This document shows positions 1 through 8,635 of a stretch of DNA of 64,000 nt, one piece after another. The DNA is taken from the NCBI RefSeq assembly GCF_031583145.1, contig NZ_CP134050.1, positions 4,763,501-4,827,500 of the forward strand, in the 5' to 3' direction. The notes under the pieces were generated by a model. It searched no databases. It was given only the letters and a program-made list of their open reading frames with translations, and was not told where the DNA came from. The position numbers and the translations under genes are program-made. Source of the stretch: Brevibacillus brevis (lineage in GTDB: Bacteria; Bacillota; Bacilli; Brevibacillales; Brevibacillaceae). How positions within the stretch are numbered: the first letter of the stretch is position 1; every line of letters starts with the position of its first letter.

Positions 1-203
1 CTCCGCATGGCGGCGAACACGTCCCGGTACTCCGTCAGGGGGCCAAAGCCGTTACCGCTTGCCCGGTGGTAGACATTCATGTGCACCTTCAGCCCGTCCG
101 CTCCTCCTTCCAGGGCGGCTCCCGCCAGCTCCTCGTCATTTCGCGGCAGGCTCACCAGGAGCAGAAAAGGCTTTTGCGCCAATGCTTGCTGAAAACGGTT
201 CAT
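1..203 (-). CDS. Probable TIM-barrel-type protein, N-terminal part (runs off window)
   Basis: The first 67 residues of a protein whose remainder lies beyond position 1. The start is the ATG at 201-203, with AGGTC shortly upstream and a better AGGAGG twelve bases away. The visible peptide begins MNRFQQALAQKPFLLLVSLP and contains ELAGAALEGGADGLKVHM. This resembles the first strands of a beta/alpha barrel in which a hydrophobic strand is followed by an 'ALEGGADGLKVH' strand, as in small-molecule aldolases and phosphate-binding barrels. The family cannot be named from this fragment. It follows the solute-binding protein gene on the same strand and probably shares its transcript, which suggests a role in handling the imported sugar. 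That role is inference. Confidence 0.5.
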   Translation of the reverse strand, partial: MNRFQQALAQKPFLLLVSLPRNDEELAGAALEGGADGLKVHMNVYHRASGNGFGPLTEYRDVFAAMR

Positions 204-226
204 CGTGACCTGCGGCCTCCTATCAC

Positions 227-259
227 GCCGCGGCGGCCTGCTGGGCAGACCGCCGCGGC
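227..259 (-). other. GC-rich intercistronic stem-loop
   Basis: A perfect 10-bp inverted repeat, GCCGCGGCGG (227-236) and CCGCCGCGGC (250-259), lies between the binding-protein stop codon and the next gene. It has no T-run on the minus strand, so it is not a standard terminator. Stem-loops at this place commonly protect the 3' end of the abundant binding-protein message and lower expression of the genes after it. That function is inferred from position. Confidence 0.6.
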
Positions 260-263
260 TCCG

Positions 264-1568
264 CTATTTTTTCAAAATCGGGTTGATCTTCTCTTCCAGC
301 GACTTCATGATGTCAGCCGGCTGGGCGGTTTGCCCGAACAGCTGGTCGAAACCGGCGAGAATGGTATTGTCGATTTTTTGCCATTCCACATGGCCCGGCT
401 GGAAGTGCGCTTTCGGCATCTCCTCGATGACGGCTTGCTTGATGTGCGCCGGGTCCGGATTGTCCGGCTGGTTCAGGAACAGGTCGGAGTTCAGCACGGA
501 AGTACGCGGCGGCACGAAATACGCGGAAGTCGCCTGCACGCCTTCTTCGCTGGCGATGAACTTGAGAAACTCCTTCGTCTCCTCCAGGTGCTTGGTGCCT
601 TTGAAAATGGAATAGCCCGCTTGCCCCAGCATCGGTGCGGATCCCTGGGAGCCGGACGGCATCGGCGCGATGTCCCACTTGAAGTCCTTGATCGCCCGCG
701 CCTTGGACACGTAGCTGTAGACGTCGAAAAACATCCCGATCTTGCCTGTTTCAAAGCTGACCTGCTCCCCTGCCTTCGGATGCGATCCGTCCGCAAACAT
801 CATGCGCTGGAGCATGCTCAGCGTCTCGACGCCGTACTGGTCGTTCCACGTAAACTGGTTCATGTCCTTGCTGAACGGCCCGCTGCCATTCGACCACGAG
901 TACGAAGACAGGATGATCCACGTCTTCCAGTCGCGGAAGAAGTTGGCCCCGTAGATCTTGCTTGCGCCCGTGCCGCTCGTGATGGCCTTCGCAGATTTTT
1001 CAAATTCTTCCCACGTCCACTTGCCTTCCTTCGCCAGGTCGTTCGGCGATTTCAGACCGGCCTTGTCAAACAGGTCTTTGTTGTAAAACATCACGGTAGG
1101 CGGTGTGGAAAAAGGAATCCCGTACAGCTTTTCATCCTTCTTGAACAGCTCCAGGGTCGAGGGGATGAAGTCATCCATTTTGAAGGAAGCATCCTGTTTC
1201 AAATCCGAAACATCCTCCAATATTCCGTTGGCCATGAACTGCGGAACCATCCGCTCGGATACCCAGCCTATGTCCGGCAGCTCCTGTCCGGCCGCCAAGA
1301 CCGTCACCTTTTGCTGGTAATCGGGAAACGGGACCGATTCGAGCTTGACCTTGATGTTCGGGTGGGTTTGCGTGAATGTATCGATCAGCTTTTGGTACAG
1401 ATCGAGATGAGCCTGATTGCCCCATGTCAAGAAGGAAAGCTCGACGGGTTTGTTTTTGTCTGCCGTCGAATCGCCGGACGACTGCGGCGACTGCGTGCTG
1501 CCGCTACAGCCCGCAAAAGTAAACGCTGCCAAAAGGATCGACAATGCCAAAACGATCGCCTTTTTCAT
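264..1568 (-). CDS. ABC transporter sugar-binding lipoprotein
   Basis: Extracellular solute-binding protein of family 1, 434 residues, expected to capture a sugar or oligosaccharide and hand it to a membrane permease. The N-terminus MKKAIVLALSILLAAFTFAGC is a lipoprotein signal with lipobox FAGC and Cys21 as the lipidated residue, followed by a Ser/Gln-rich linker. The mature part starts with VELSFLTWG and has the usual mixture of ATHP, NxDLF and WxWEEF motifs of this family (for example WTWEEFEKSA). AAAGGGGG precedes the ATG. It sits downstream of a YesN/YesM two-component pair, the standard control for such uptake genes. No permease genes are visible, so they must lie past the left edge or elsewhere. 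The sugar is not predictable. Confidence 0.9.
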   Translation of the reverse strand: MKKAIVLALSILLAAFTFAGCSGSTQSPQSSGDSTADKNKPVELSFLTWGNQAHLDLYQKLIDTFTQTHPNIKVKLESVPFPDYQQKVTVLAAGQELPDIGWVSERMVPQFMANGILEDVSDLKQDASFKMDDFIPSTLELFKKDEKLYGIPFSTPPTVMFYNKDLFDKAGLKSPNDLAKEGKWTWEEFEKSAKAITSGTGASKIYGANFFRDWKTWIILSSYSWSNGSGPFSKDMNQFTWNDQYGVETLSMLQRMMFADGSHPKAGEQVSFETGKIGMFFDVYSYVSKARAIKDFKWDIAPMPSGSQGSAPMLGQAGYSIFKGTKHLEETKEFLKFIASEEGVQATSAYFVPPRTSVLNSDLFLNQPDNPDPAHIKQAVIEEMPKAHFQPGHVEWQKIDNTILAGFDQLFGQTAQPADIMKSLEEKINPILKK

Positions 1569-1667
1569 GGAGTACCCCCTTTTCTCACTGAAATCATGAA
1601 CTGCTTTCAGTATAAATTTGCGGGAATATTACGATAAATCATCCAATTTACAGATTTGGTATGGGAT

Positions 1668-2420
1668 TTAAAGATCTTCTCCTTCCTCTCCCCCTTCCCG
1701 ATAGCTGCCGGGGGTCATTCCTACCTCTTTTTTGAAGACGATCATGAAATGCTTGGGGCTTTGGTACCCGACCAAGCGGGATATGTCGTATACCTTCAGG
1801 CTCGTTTGACGCAACAGCTGCTTCGCCCGGTTCATACGCATTCTCGTGACGTAGTCGGAGATGTTTTCACCTGTCTCGGTCTTGAACAGCTGGCTGAGGT
1901 AGATCGGATGGAGATGGACGACTTCAGCCACTGTCTGCAAGCGCAGGTCGCCGTCCGTATGGTCCTGGATGTACGCCTTAACTTTGCGGATGATCTGCCT
2001 CTCCTCTCCTCCGCCGGACGGCGCGGGATCGCGCGGCTGCTTTTTGCGCTCCAGCGACTGGCGTATTTTTTCCAGCGTACCGGCCAGCTCGATCCGGTCG
2101 ATCGGCTTGAGCAGGTAATCCGTCACTTTGTGCTTCAACGCCTTCTGCGCGTATTGGAAGTCCCCGTAACCGCTGATGATCACGATCGGCAGGTCTTCGT
2201 ACATCTCCCGGACTTTGGCGATCATCGCCAGACCGTCGACCTCGCGCATGCGAATATCTGTGACGATCAGATCCGGCATTTCCGTGCGCAAATAGTGCAG
2301 CGCTTCATTGCCGTCCGCCGCTTCCGCCGCGACCGTGAAGCCTCCGATCACCTTCTCGATCAAGGTCTTGAGCCCCTCGCGAATCACCTGTTCATCTTCC
2401 ACCAGCAACACTTTGTACAT
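1668..2420 (-). CDS. YesN-type response regulator with AraC DNA-binding domain
   Basis: Response regulator of about 250 residues. The receiver domain (about residues 1-120) starts MYKVLLVEDE and carries the acidic pair E8/D9, the phosphoacceptor D55 in LIVTDIRM and the switch lysine in DYLLKPIDR. The C-terminal third (about 150-245) is an AraC double helix-turn-helix ending in the conserved YQSPKHFMIVFKKEVGMTPG signature. The ATG at 2418-2420 is chosen because AGGGGGGAG lies just upstream; a longer reading would add eight residues without a ribosome site. The gene overlaps the end of the sensor kinase gene by 29 bases, implying coupled translation. It probably activates the binding-protein gene that follows it. 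Confidence 0.9.
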   Translation of the reverse strand: MYKVLLVEDEQVIREGLKTLIEKVIGGFTVAAEAADGNEALHYLRTEMPDLIVTDIRMREVDGLAMIAKVREMYEDLPIVIISGYGDFQYAQKALKHKVTDYLLKPIDRIELAGTLEKIRQSLERKKQPRDPAPSGGGEERQIIRKVKAYIQDHTDGDLRLQTVAEVVHLHPIYLSQLFKTETGENISDYVTRMRMNRAKQLLRQTSLKVYDISRLVGYQSPKHFMIVFKKEVGMTPGSYREGGEEGEDL

Positions 2421-4263
2421 GCTTCTCCCCCCTATGTCCGCCATCCAGCGGGATTCTCATCGAAAAAACCGCTCCCTGGCCCGGCTCGCCGTCAATCGAC
2501 AGGCTGTATTTCGGGCCGTACAACAGCGAGATCCGCTGATGGATATTGCGCAGGGCCGTTCCGGTGCGTTGTCCGCCTTTTGCCTCATTCAGGTGGAAAG
2601 GAAGGCTCACCATCGCCTGCAGACGGCTTAGCTCCTCCCGGGACATCCCCTTCCCGTTGTCACGCACGCTGATCACCACATCCGCATCCTCCTGCACCAC
2701 TGCCAGTCGAATCGTCCCGCCGTTTTCCTGGCGCTCGATCCCGTGATAGATGGCGTTTTCCACCAGTGGCTGCAAAAGCAGCTTGGGGATCGGCACATCC
2801 AGCAGCGCTTCGTCTACATCCTGCTCCACCCGCAGGCGATCCCCCAGCCGCACCTGCTGGATGCGGACGTACGACGCCAGCGAATCCAGCTCCTGCCGAA
2901 GCGTCACGAACCCATCCCCGCGCCACGCGGTGTAGCGCATCAGCTTGCCAAGCGATGACACCATGTCCGACACATCGTAATTTCCCGCCCGGATCGCCAT
3001 CATATTGATCGCCTCCAGCGTGTTGTAGATAAAATGGGGATGAATCTGGCTTTGCAAGGCTGCCAGCTCCGCCTCCCGCTCCCGCAGGCTGATGACGTAC
3101 ACTTCATTCACGAGGCGGTTGATCTCTTCGACCATGTGGTTAAACTGCTCGCTCAGCTTGCCGATCTCATCCGACGAGACGACCGGGACCCTTTCGTGGA
3201 AATGCCCCTGCTCCACTTGCAGCATTTTCTCCTTCAGGCGGACGAGCGGTTTGCTGAGCGAGTAGGCAAAGTAGCTGGCCAGTCCTCCCGCGACGACCAA
3301 AAAGAGGGCGGCGATCACCATCGTAAAGCTGCGCAGTTCCCTGGAGTCCTTGAGCAGGCTGTCCACCGGGACGATGCTGATGACGCCAAGGCCTGTCTCG
3401 GCCGACTGGCTTTCGATCAGCAAGTAGCGCTCCCCTTCCAGACTGATGGTTCGCGCTGCCTGGGACGACGATCGCAGATTTCCTGTCTGTCTCAGCAGCG
3501 CGAGGAAATCCGGCGCCTGGTCGTCCTCCCGCTTTTCATAGAACAGCTCGTTTTGCTGATTGGCGATAAACAGACTGCCCTCCTTGGTAAACGGCATGTT
3601 GGCCAGGAGCTGGTCGATCATCTCCATCTTCAGGTCGATCTTCATGACCCCGAGCGGCAGATTGGTGTTGGGCTCCCGAAGCAGGCGAGCCACGGAGAAA
3701 TACGTCTCCCCCGACCGATCCACATAATAGCCCGGCCGGTGCAGCGGAATGATCACCGACGCTCCGTTTCCTTCCAGCACCCGGCGGTACCACGGTTCTT
3801 CGCTCCACTTGATCGACGACGTCAGCAGCGACGGATCGAGATCGGAGAACACCATGCCGTTCATGGACAGGATCTGGATGCCTTTCACCTCCGGACGGCT
3901 GTACGCCAGGCTGGAGATGTACAAGGTCATTTTTTGCCGTTTTTCCGTGGACAGGTAAGGAGGAGCCGAAGTTCCGTCGCGCAGCTCCCGCAAGATGGCG
4001 AGAATGCTGTTGTCGTAGAGGGGATTTAAGGAGAGGCGCTTCAGCTCTTCCATGTTCCGGTCCAGATTGCGGTTGATCTGATGGACGATTTGCGCCGTGT
4101 ACTCCGACGTTTTCTCTTCGGTGGAGGCAGAAAACCTGCTGTACGTGATCATGCCTTGCAAGCTGAGAGGAATCGCGATGAGACAAAGAAACAGCGCGAG
4201 CATCTTGGCGCGCAGCGTTCCCCGGAAGGGCAAGGTCGATCGTATGCTTCGAAATGGGTTCAA
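2392..4263 (-). CDS. YesM-type sensor histidine kinase
   Basis: Membrane sensor kinase of the HPK8/YesM type, about 623 residues. It has a first membrane segment near residues 18-40, a large extracellular sensing domain, a second segment near 303-325, a HAMP domain, the His-kinase motif IHPHFIYNTLEAI near residue 410 and a GHKL ATPase with QPLVENAIYHG near residue 500. The start is taken as TTG at 4263 because AGGAG sits nine bases upstream; a TTG ten codons earlier has no such site. Kinases of this type sense extracellular sugars and phosphorylate an AraC-type partner, here the next gene, which overlaps its 3' end. Confidence 0.9.
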   Translation of the reverse strand: MNPFRSIRSTLPFRGTLRAKMLALFLCLIAIPLSLQGMITYSRFSASTEEKTSEYTAQIVHQINRNLDRNMEELKRLSLNPLYDNSILAILRELRDGTSAPPYLSTEKRQKMTLYISSLAYSRPEVKGIQILSMNGMVFSDLDPSLLTSSIKWSEEPWYRRVLEGNGASVIIPLHRPGYYVDRSGETYFSVARLLREPNTNLPLGVMKIDLKMEMIDQLLANMPFTKEGSLFIANQQNELFYEKREDDQAPDFLALLRQTGNLRSSSQAARTISLEGERYLLIESQSAETGLGVISIVPVDSLLKDSRELRSFTMVIAALFLVVAGGLASYFAYSLSKPLVRLKEKMLQVEQGHFHERVPVVSSDEIGKLSEQFNHMVEEINRLVNEVYVISLREREAELAALQSQIHPHFIYNTLEAINMMAIRAGNYDVSDMVSSLGKLMRYTAWRGDGFVTLRQELDSLASYVRIQQVRLGDRLRVEQDVDEALLDVPIPKLLLQPLVENAIYHGIERQENGGTIRLAVVQEDADVVISVRDNGKGMSREELSRLQAMVSLPFHLNEAKGGQRTGTALRNIHQRISLLYGPKYSLSIDGEPGQGAVFSMRIPLDGGHRGEKHVQSVAGGR

Positions 4264-4591
4264 CGGAAGACACTCCTCACGTAATTCCGACAATTTTGAC
4301 TATTTTCTCTGTCGGATTGCCGATCCCTGTCTGGGCCACTCAGGCAGCTCTCCGTGCAGGCTTGGCAAAACTCGTCTTCTTCGTTTTTGATTCTGGAATC
4401 GTCGATGCATGCAAAGTTATAATAAAAATAGCGTAAAAGACTGGCTTTGCGCGATCCATGAATGGTAAACTGATGCGGCTCAGGTTACATCCTGCAGCCG
4501 TTTCTTTGTCGCAAATTCCCTGAATTTGTCATGCAGCCTTTTGATCCGGAATGTTTCTACCACGATAATCGAACGAAGGAGTCAGGCTACT
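4264..4591. other. Divergent intergenic region between sensor kinase and 7TM-DISM gene
   Basis: This 328-bp gap separates the minus-strand kinase from the plus-strand decayed kinase. A perfect TATAAT is present at 4418-4423 on the plus strand, but no convincing -35 box lies 16-18 bases upstream. AAGGAG at 4576-4581 serves the next gene. I see no RNA gene or operator. Confidence 0.4.
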
Positions 4592-6567
4592 TTGTCGGAC
4601 ATGACAAACAAGATCGTCAAATGGAAGACCGTTCTTGTCGTAAGCCTGTTTCTGCTTGTTCTGACAGGCTCCCGCATACTCTGGATCACCATCTTTCAAA
4701 GTACGGAGCAGCCGTATGCCAAAGACGGACTCCTGGATTTGCGAAACTGGAATGCAGCCGAAGGTCAAACCATCGAGCTGGACGGCCAGTGGGAATTTTA
4801 TCCCCACGTATGGCTGATCGACCCGGAATCTTCGCAGACAACGGAAAAATCCAGCCCCCAACTGATTCAAGTTCCGGGAGACTGGAATTCTCTCATGCAG
4901 CCGGGGGAGGACACGCCGTACGGTTACGGTTCGTACCGCTTGCGAATCCTCGTCGATCCGAAGCAAGATTTGACCTACAGCATTCGCATCCCCAGCGTCC
5001 GCAGTTCGTCTGCGCTCTATGTAAACGGCAGACTTCTGGCCAAAGCGGGGGAGCCGGGAGTGAACAAGAAGGAGTACAAGGTGGGGAATGTTCCCTACAC
5101 CTCCTCCTTCGCAGCGAACGGCAGCAGTGAAATTGAGGTTGTCATCCAGGCGGCCAATTACGACGACCCTGGCAAAAGCGGCATCGTTCGTTCGATCAAG
5201 TTTGGAACCGAAGAAGCGATTGCCCGCCAGACCCAGCTTTCGATGACCATGCAGCTGTTGGTCGCGATCGTCTCCCTGCTGCATGCTGTTTACGCATTGA
5301 TTTTGTATCTGCTTGGGAAAAGGGACCGTAGATTGCTCTTTTTCTCCCTGTTGCTTGCCAGCGCCACTTTCATGTATCTTCTTGCAACCGATGAGAAATT
5401 GATTCCTTACTGGTTCCCGATCGATTACGAGACGGGCATCAAGCTGGTTTCCTATGCCATCATCGCCCTTTCTTGCTCTCTTCTGCTGTGCGTCAAGCAG
5501 CAGTGGCCTGCATTCTGAAAAAAAGCATTTCCGGCGTATGGCATGGTGTGCGGAGCCTATGCGTTGTCGGCATTGTTTTTGCCTGCCAAGCATCTCATGA
5601 AGCTTCTGCCTCTGGATCTCTCGATTATGGGGACTTCCTTGCTCATCACCATCGTGTCTCTGCTTCGCACATCCACCATAAAGGATATCAAGGGCAATAC
5701 CTTGTTGCTGCTGGCGCTTGTCGCTTTTGTGAACAACATCGTCTGGTGGGGCTTGACGGATGCGATGGGAATCAAGGTCTTGTCCTACCCGTTTGATCTC
5801 ATCATCGCGCTTGCCTGCTTTGCGTCCAGCCCGAGGATATCGAAAACGGATTTCGAGCAGGCGCCAACGATTATGTATCGAAGCCGGTAGATTCGTGGGA
5901 AGTGCGGTCTCGTGTCAAAGCGCTTACCGAGGTGAAACGTTCTGTCCGGGAGCGGCTGCGAATGGAAGCAGCTTGGCTTCAGGCGCAAATCCAGCCTCAC
6001 TTCCTGTTTAATACCTTGACTGCCGTTTCGGCTTTAAGCGAAATCGATCCGGACCGGATGCGCAATCTCCTGGGAGTTTTCAGCGACTTTTTACGCGATA
6101 GGTACAGGCTGCAAAATATGGACGAGCTTGCCCCCGTAGAAGACGAGCTGAGCATCGTCCGCTCTTACCTCTTCATCGAAAAAGAGCGCTTTGCGGAAAG
6201 ACTGCAGGTCGTGTGGGAGATAGACGATTGCCAGGAGTTGAGGATCCCCCTGTTTACGATCCAGCCGCTCGTGGAGAATTCCGTAAGACATGGCATCATG
6301 AAGCGTTCCCGAGGCGGGACGATTGTCATCCGGATCGTCAACCACGAGACGTATGCCGAAATTTCCGTCGAGGACGACGGCGTTGGGATGGAGGAATCCG
6401 TCTTGCAGCAAATCCTTGATAAACGGATGGACGACGAGTCTGGAGTCGGCCTGCTGAATACCGACCTTCGCCTCAAACGCCATTATCGCGAGGGTCTTCG
6501 CATCAAAAGCCAACCGGGAGTAGGGACGTCGGTATCGTTTGTCGTACGAAAGCACCAGAAAGGGTAA
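4592..6567 (+). pseudogene. Decayed 7TM-DISM hybrid histidine kinase
   Basis: Three pieces of one multidomain sensor kinase. The TTG start at 4592 follows AAGGAG by ten bases. The first piece has a membrane anchor, a 7TMR-DISM extracellular domain (LDGQWEFYPHVW, VPGDWN, LYVNGRLLAKAGEPG) and the first membrane helices. It ends at an in-frame TGA (5516-5518); reading through the TGA restores the remaining helices in the same frame to about 5830. There the frame changes and the text resumes with EDIENGFRAGANDYVSKPVD, the tail of a receiver domain, followed by a second kinase module with IQPHFLFNTL and QPLVENSVRHGI up to 6567. The HisKA, first ATPase and most of the receiver are missing. The last piece could still be translated from an internal start, but the full signalling protein cannot be made. 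Confidence 0.85.
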
Positions 6568-6598
6568 GCCGCTGCGTGCATCCATCGGGCAGAAAAGA

Positions 6599-6635
6599 AA
6601 AAAGTCCCTCGGGATTTCCCCCGAGCGGACTTTGC
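6599..6635. terminator. Bidirectional rho-independent terminator
   Basis: AAAGTCC (6601-6607) pairs with GGACTTT (6627-6633), with an inner CGGG/CCCG stem. The minus strand has a T-run after the stem, so it ends the C39-like gene; it also lies just past the plus-strand kinase remnant. Confidence 0.75.
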
Positions 6636-6687
6636 TTGTCTAGCGGTTTTCTTGCTGAAAAAGCCTTTGTCCACGAGCTGCACATTC

Positions 6688-7317
6688 TCAAGCCTGGGGC
6701 TCCCCCGTCGGCTTGATCAATATCCCGCGCTTGGCGTAGAACCGTGCAAAGGTCTCCAGACTAAGGTGGACATGCTCCTGCGTCTCGGGCGTATGGCCGG
6801 ACGGATTGTGAAAGATGACCTCGCGAGACTCCTGTTTCCTGCCAAACACGTACACCAAATGTCCCCCTTGCTTCGGCGGCGCCACTTCGGGCGTGCGGAT
6901 GCCGGGATGGACGGAAGCGATGTACACATAGCCCTCGCCCAGCAAATCGTAAATGTCCTCGATGGGCGTGTGCTCCTTCAGCTGCGCTTGCATGCCGAAC
7001 TTTTCCTCGAGAAACGAGACAAAGGGACGGTAGATCAGGCCCTTGATGGAACCATCCTCCTGGACGACGTAGCCGCCGTATGCCCGGCATTCCCGCATGA
7101 GGTGCATCGTCGGAATCACCCGGTTCTGCCAATGGGCGAGCAGCATTTTCAGGCAGGCCATGCCGCAAATATGGGAGCTCCACTCCGCATACTCAGCCGG
7201 GTCTGTCGCGCCGGACTGCTGCCAGAGCGGGTCGTCGGCCGGATCCATCCTCCCGCTTACCAGATCGAGCACGCGATCGCGCGACTCGAATTGGGCAAAA
7301 TACGGCACTCTCTCCAT
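6688..7317 (-). CDS. C39-like cysteine peptidase family protein
   Basis: A 209-residue protein of the peptidase C39-like (papain-fold) family. Catalytic candidates are the Cys in HICGMACLKML near residue 51, the His in GGHLVYVFGR near residue 152 and the Asn in VIFHNPSGH near residue 169, in the order expected for the family. There is no signal peptide or membrane segment and no ABC transporter domain, so it is not a bacteriocin exporter. Stand-alone family members of this size are common in Bacillales and their substrates are mostly unknown. The ATG at 7317 is preceded by GAGAGGGG. It appears to be a single-gene transcript ending at the terminator near 6600. Confidence 0.75.
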   Translation of the reverse strand: MERVPYFAQFESRDRVLDLVSGRMDPADDPLWQQSGATDPAEYAEWSSHICGMACLKMLLAHWQNRVIPTMHLMRECRAYGGYVVQEDGSIKGLIYRPFVSFLEEKFGMQAQLKEHTPIEDIYDLLGEGYVYIASVHPGIRTPEVAPPKQGGHLVYVFGRKQESREVIFHNPSGHTPETQEHVHLSLETFARFYAKRGILIKPTGEPQA

Positions 7318-7386
7318 GTTTGATCCCCTCTCCCCGAACTGGTATCCCTCTTCCTTTTCAGAGTACCTCTCCTTGTCCGATTCCCA

Positions 7387-8379
7387 TTAGAATCTCACGA
7401 TGACCCTGCCGCGCATCTGCGCCGCCACTATTTTCGACAAGGCGGCGGGCAGCTCTTCCAATCCGATTTCTTCATCGATAGAATCTTCGAGTCCATCCGG
7501 TTTCAGATCGTTCCCCAACCGCTCCCAGATGACCTTTCGCAATTCCATCGGGCAGTAGACCGAGTCAATGCCCAGCAAATTGACCCCGCGCAGAATAAAC
7601 GGAAAGACCGTAGCCGGCACATCGGTACCGCCGGTCAAGCCGCTGACGGCGACAGAGCCGCCGTAGCTGATCTTGCTCAGGACGGACGCGAGCGATTTGC
7701 CCCCTACAGGATCGACCGCAGCTTGCCAGAGCTGTTTGTCCAACGCATTGATTTTGTCGCCGGCGACTTCCCCGCGGGGGATGACCTCTTTCGCTCCGAG
7801 CTTGTACAAGTAATCATGCTCGGACTCTTTGCCCGTACTGGCGACGACGTGGTAGCCCCGCTTGGCCAGGATGGAAACCGCGATGCTGCCTACGCCTCCT
7901 GTCGCTCCGGTCACCAATACCTTTCCTTTTTCCGGTGACACGCCATTTTCCTCCAAGCGATGGACGGACAGCGCTGCCGTGAATCCGGCCGTACCGAAGA
8001 CCATTGCTTCTCGCAAGGTCAGCCCTTTTGGCAAAGGAACGATCCAGTCTCCAGGGATTTGCGCAAACTCGCTGTACCCGCCGAAATGGGAAACGCCGAT
8101 CTCGTAGCTGGTCGCAATCACTTCGTCTCCCTCGCGAAAACGCGGATCCTCCGATGACACGACGATACCCGCCAGATCAATTCCGGGGACGAAGGGGTAG
8201 TTTTTGACGATCTTTCCATTCGGGATGCTCGCCAAGCCGTCCTTGTAATTCACGCTCGAATAGTGGACCTTGATGCGTACATCCGCTTTGGGCAAGTCGC
8301 CGAGCGCAATGGTCTTCACGTCTGCTGAAAAACCGTGCTCGTCCTTGTTCACCACGAAAGCTCGAATCGGTTTTTGCAT
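7387..8379 (-). CDS. YhdH/YhfP-family quinone or acryloyl-CoA reductase
   Basis: Zinc-free medium-chain dehydrogenase/reductase of 330 residues. It has an N-terminal GroES-like fold (VHYSSVNYKDGLAS, VPGIDLAGIVVSS) and a Rossmann domain with the NADPH-binding VTGATGGVGSIAVSIL near residue 155. The family includes E. coli AcuI (acryloyl-CoA reductase) and B. subtilis YhfP, a putative NADPH:quinone oxidoreductase, so a 2-enoyl substrate reduction is likely. The zinc-binding cysteines of alcohol dehydrogenases are absent, consistent with the family. GAAGGAGGCGG precedes the ATG. It is a single-gene unit with no informative neighbours. Confidence 0.88.
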   Translation of the reverse strand: MQKPIRAFVVNKDEHGFSADVKTIALGDLPKADVRIKVHYSSVNYKDGLASIPNGKIVKNYPFVPGIDLAGIVVSSEDPRFREGDEVIATSYEIGVSHFGGYSEFAQIPGDWIVPLPKGLTLREAMVFGTAGFTAALSVHRLEENGVSPEKGKVLVTGATGGVGSIAVSILAKRGYHVVASTGKESEHDYLYKLGAKEVIPRGEVAGDKINALDKQLWQAAVDPVGGKSLASVLSKISYGGSVAVSGLTGGTDVPATVFPFILRGVNLLGIDSVYCPMELRKVIWERLGNDLKPDGLEDSIDEEIGLEELPAALSKIVAAQMRGRVIVRF

Positions 8380-8635
8380 GGTTATCCGCCTCCTTCAATT
8401 GAAAAGGTCACCGTTCATTCCTGTTCATTTTACCATCGAAACTCCCCCTCCGTCCGATGCAAACTGTCGCAGGGCAGACACATCGGGAACAGAGGGCGGA
8501 CAACGGATACGACCACAAACGCAAGTCGACCTAATCCCTCGGCTGGTTTTTTCAAAATCCCGTAAACGGTAAGCTTTTGGGTGTCAGGCATTGCGTTTAT
8601 TTTCCAATTCCTCTTTCCGAAAGAAGGTCGAGACA

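Noticed and set aside
66-1637. Open plus-strand frame of 523 codons over the binding-protein gene
   Set aside because: Antisense to a clear lipoprotein gene, with no family similarity or ribosome site.
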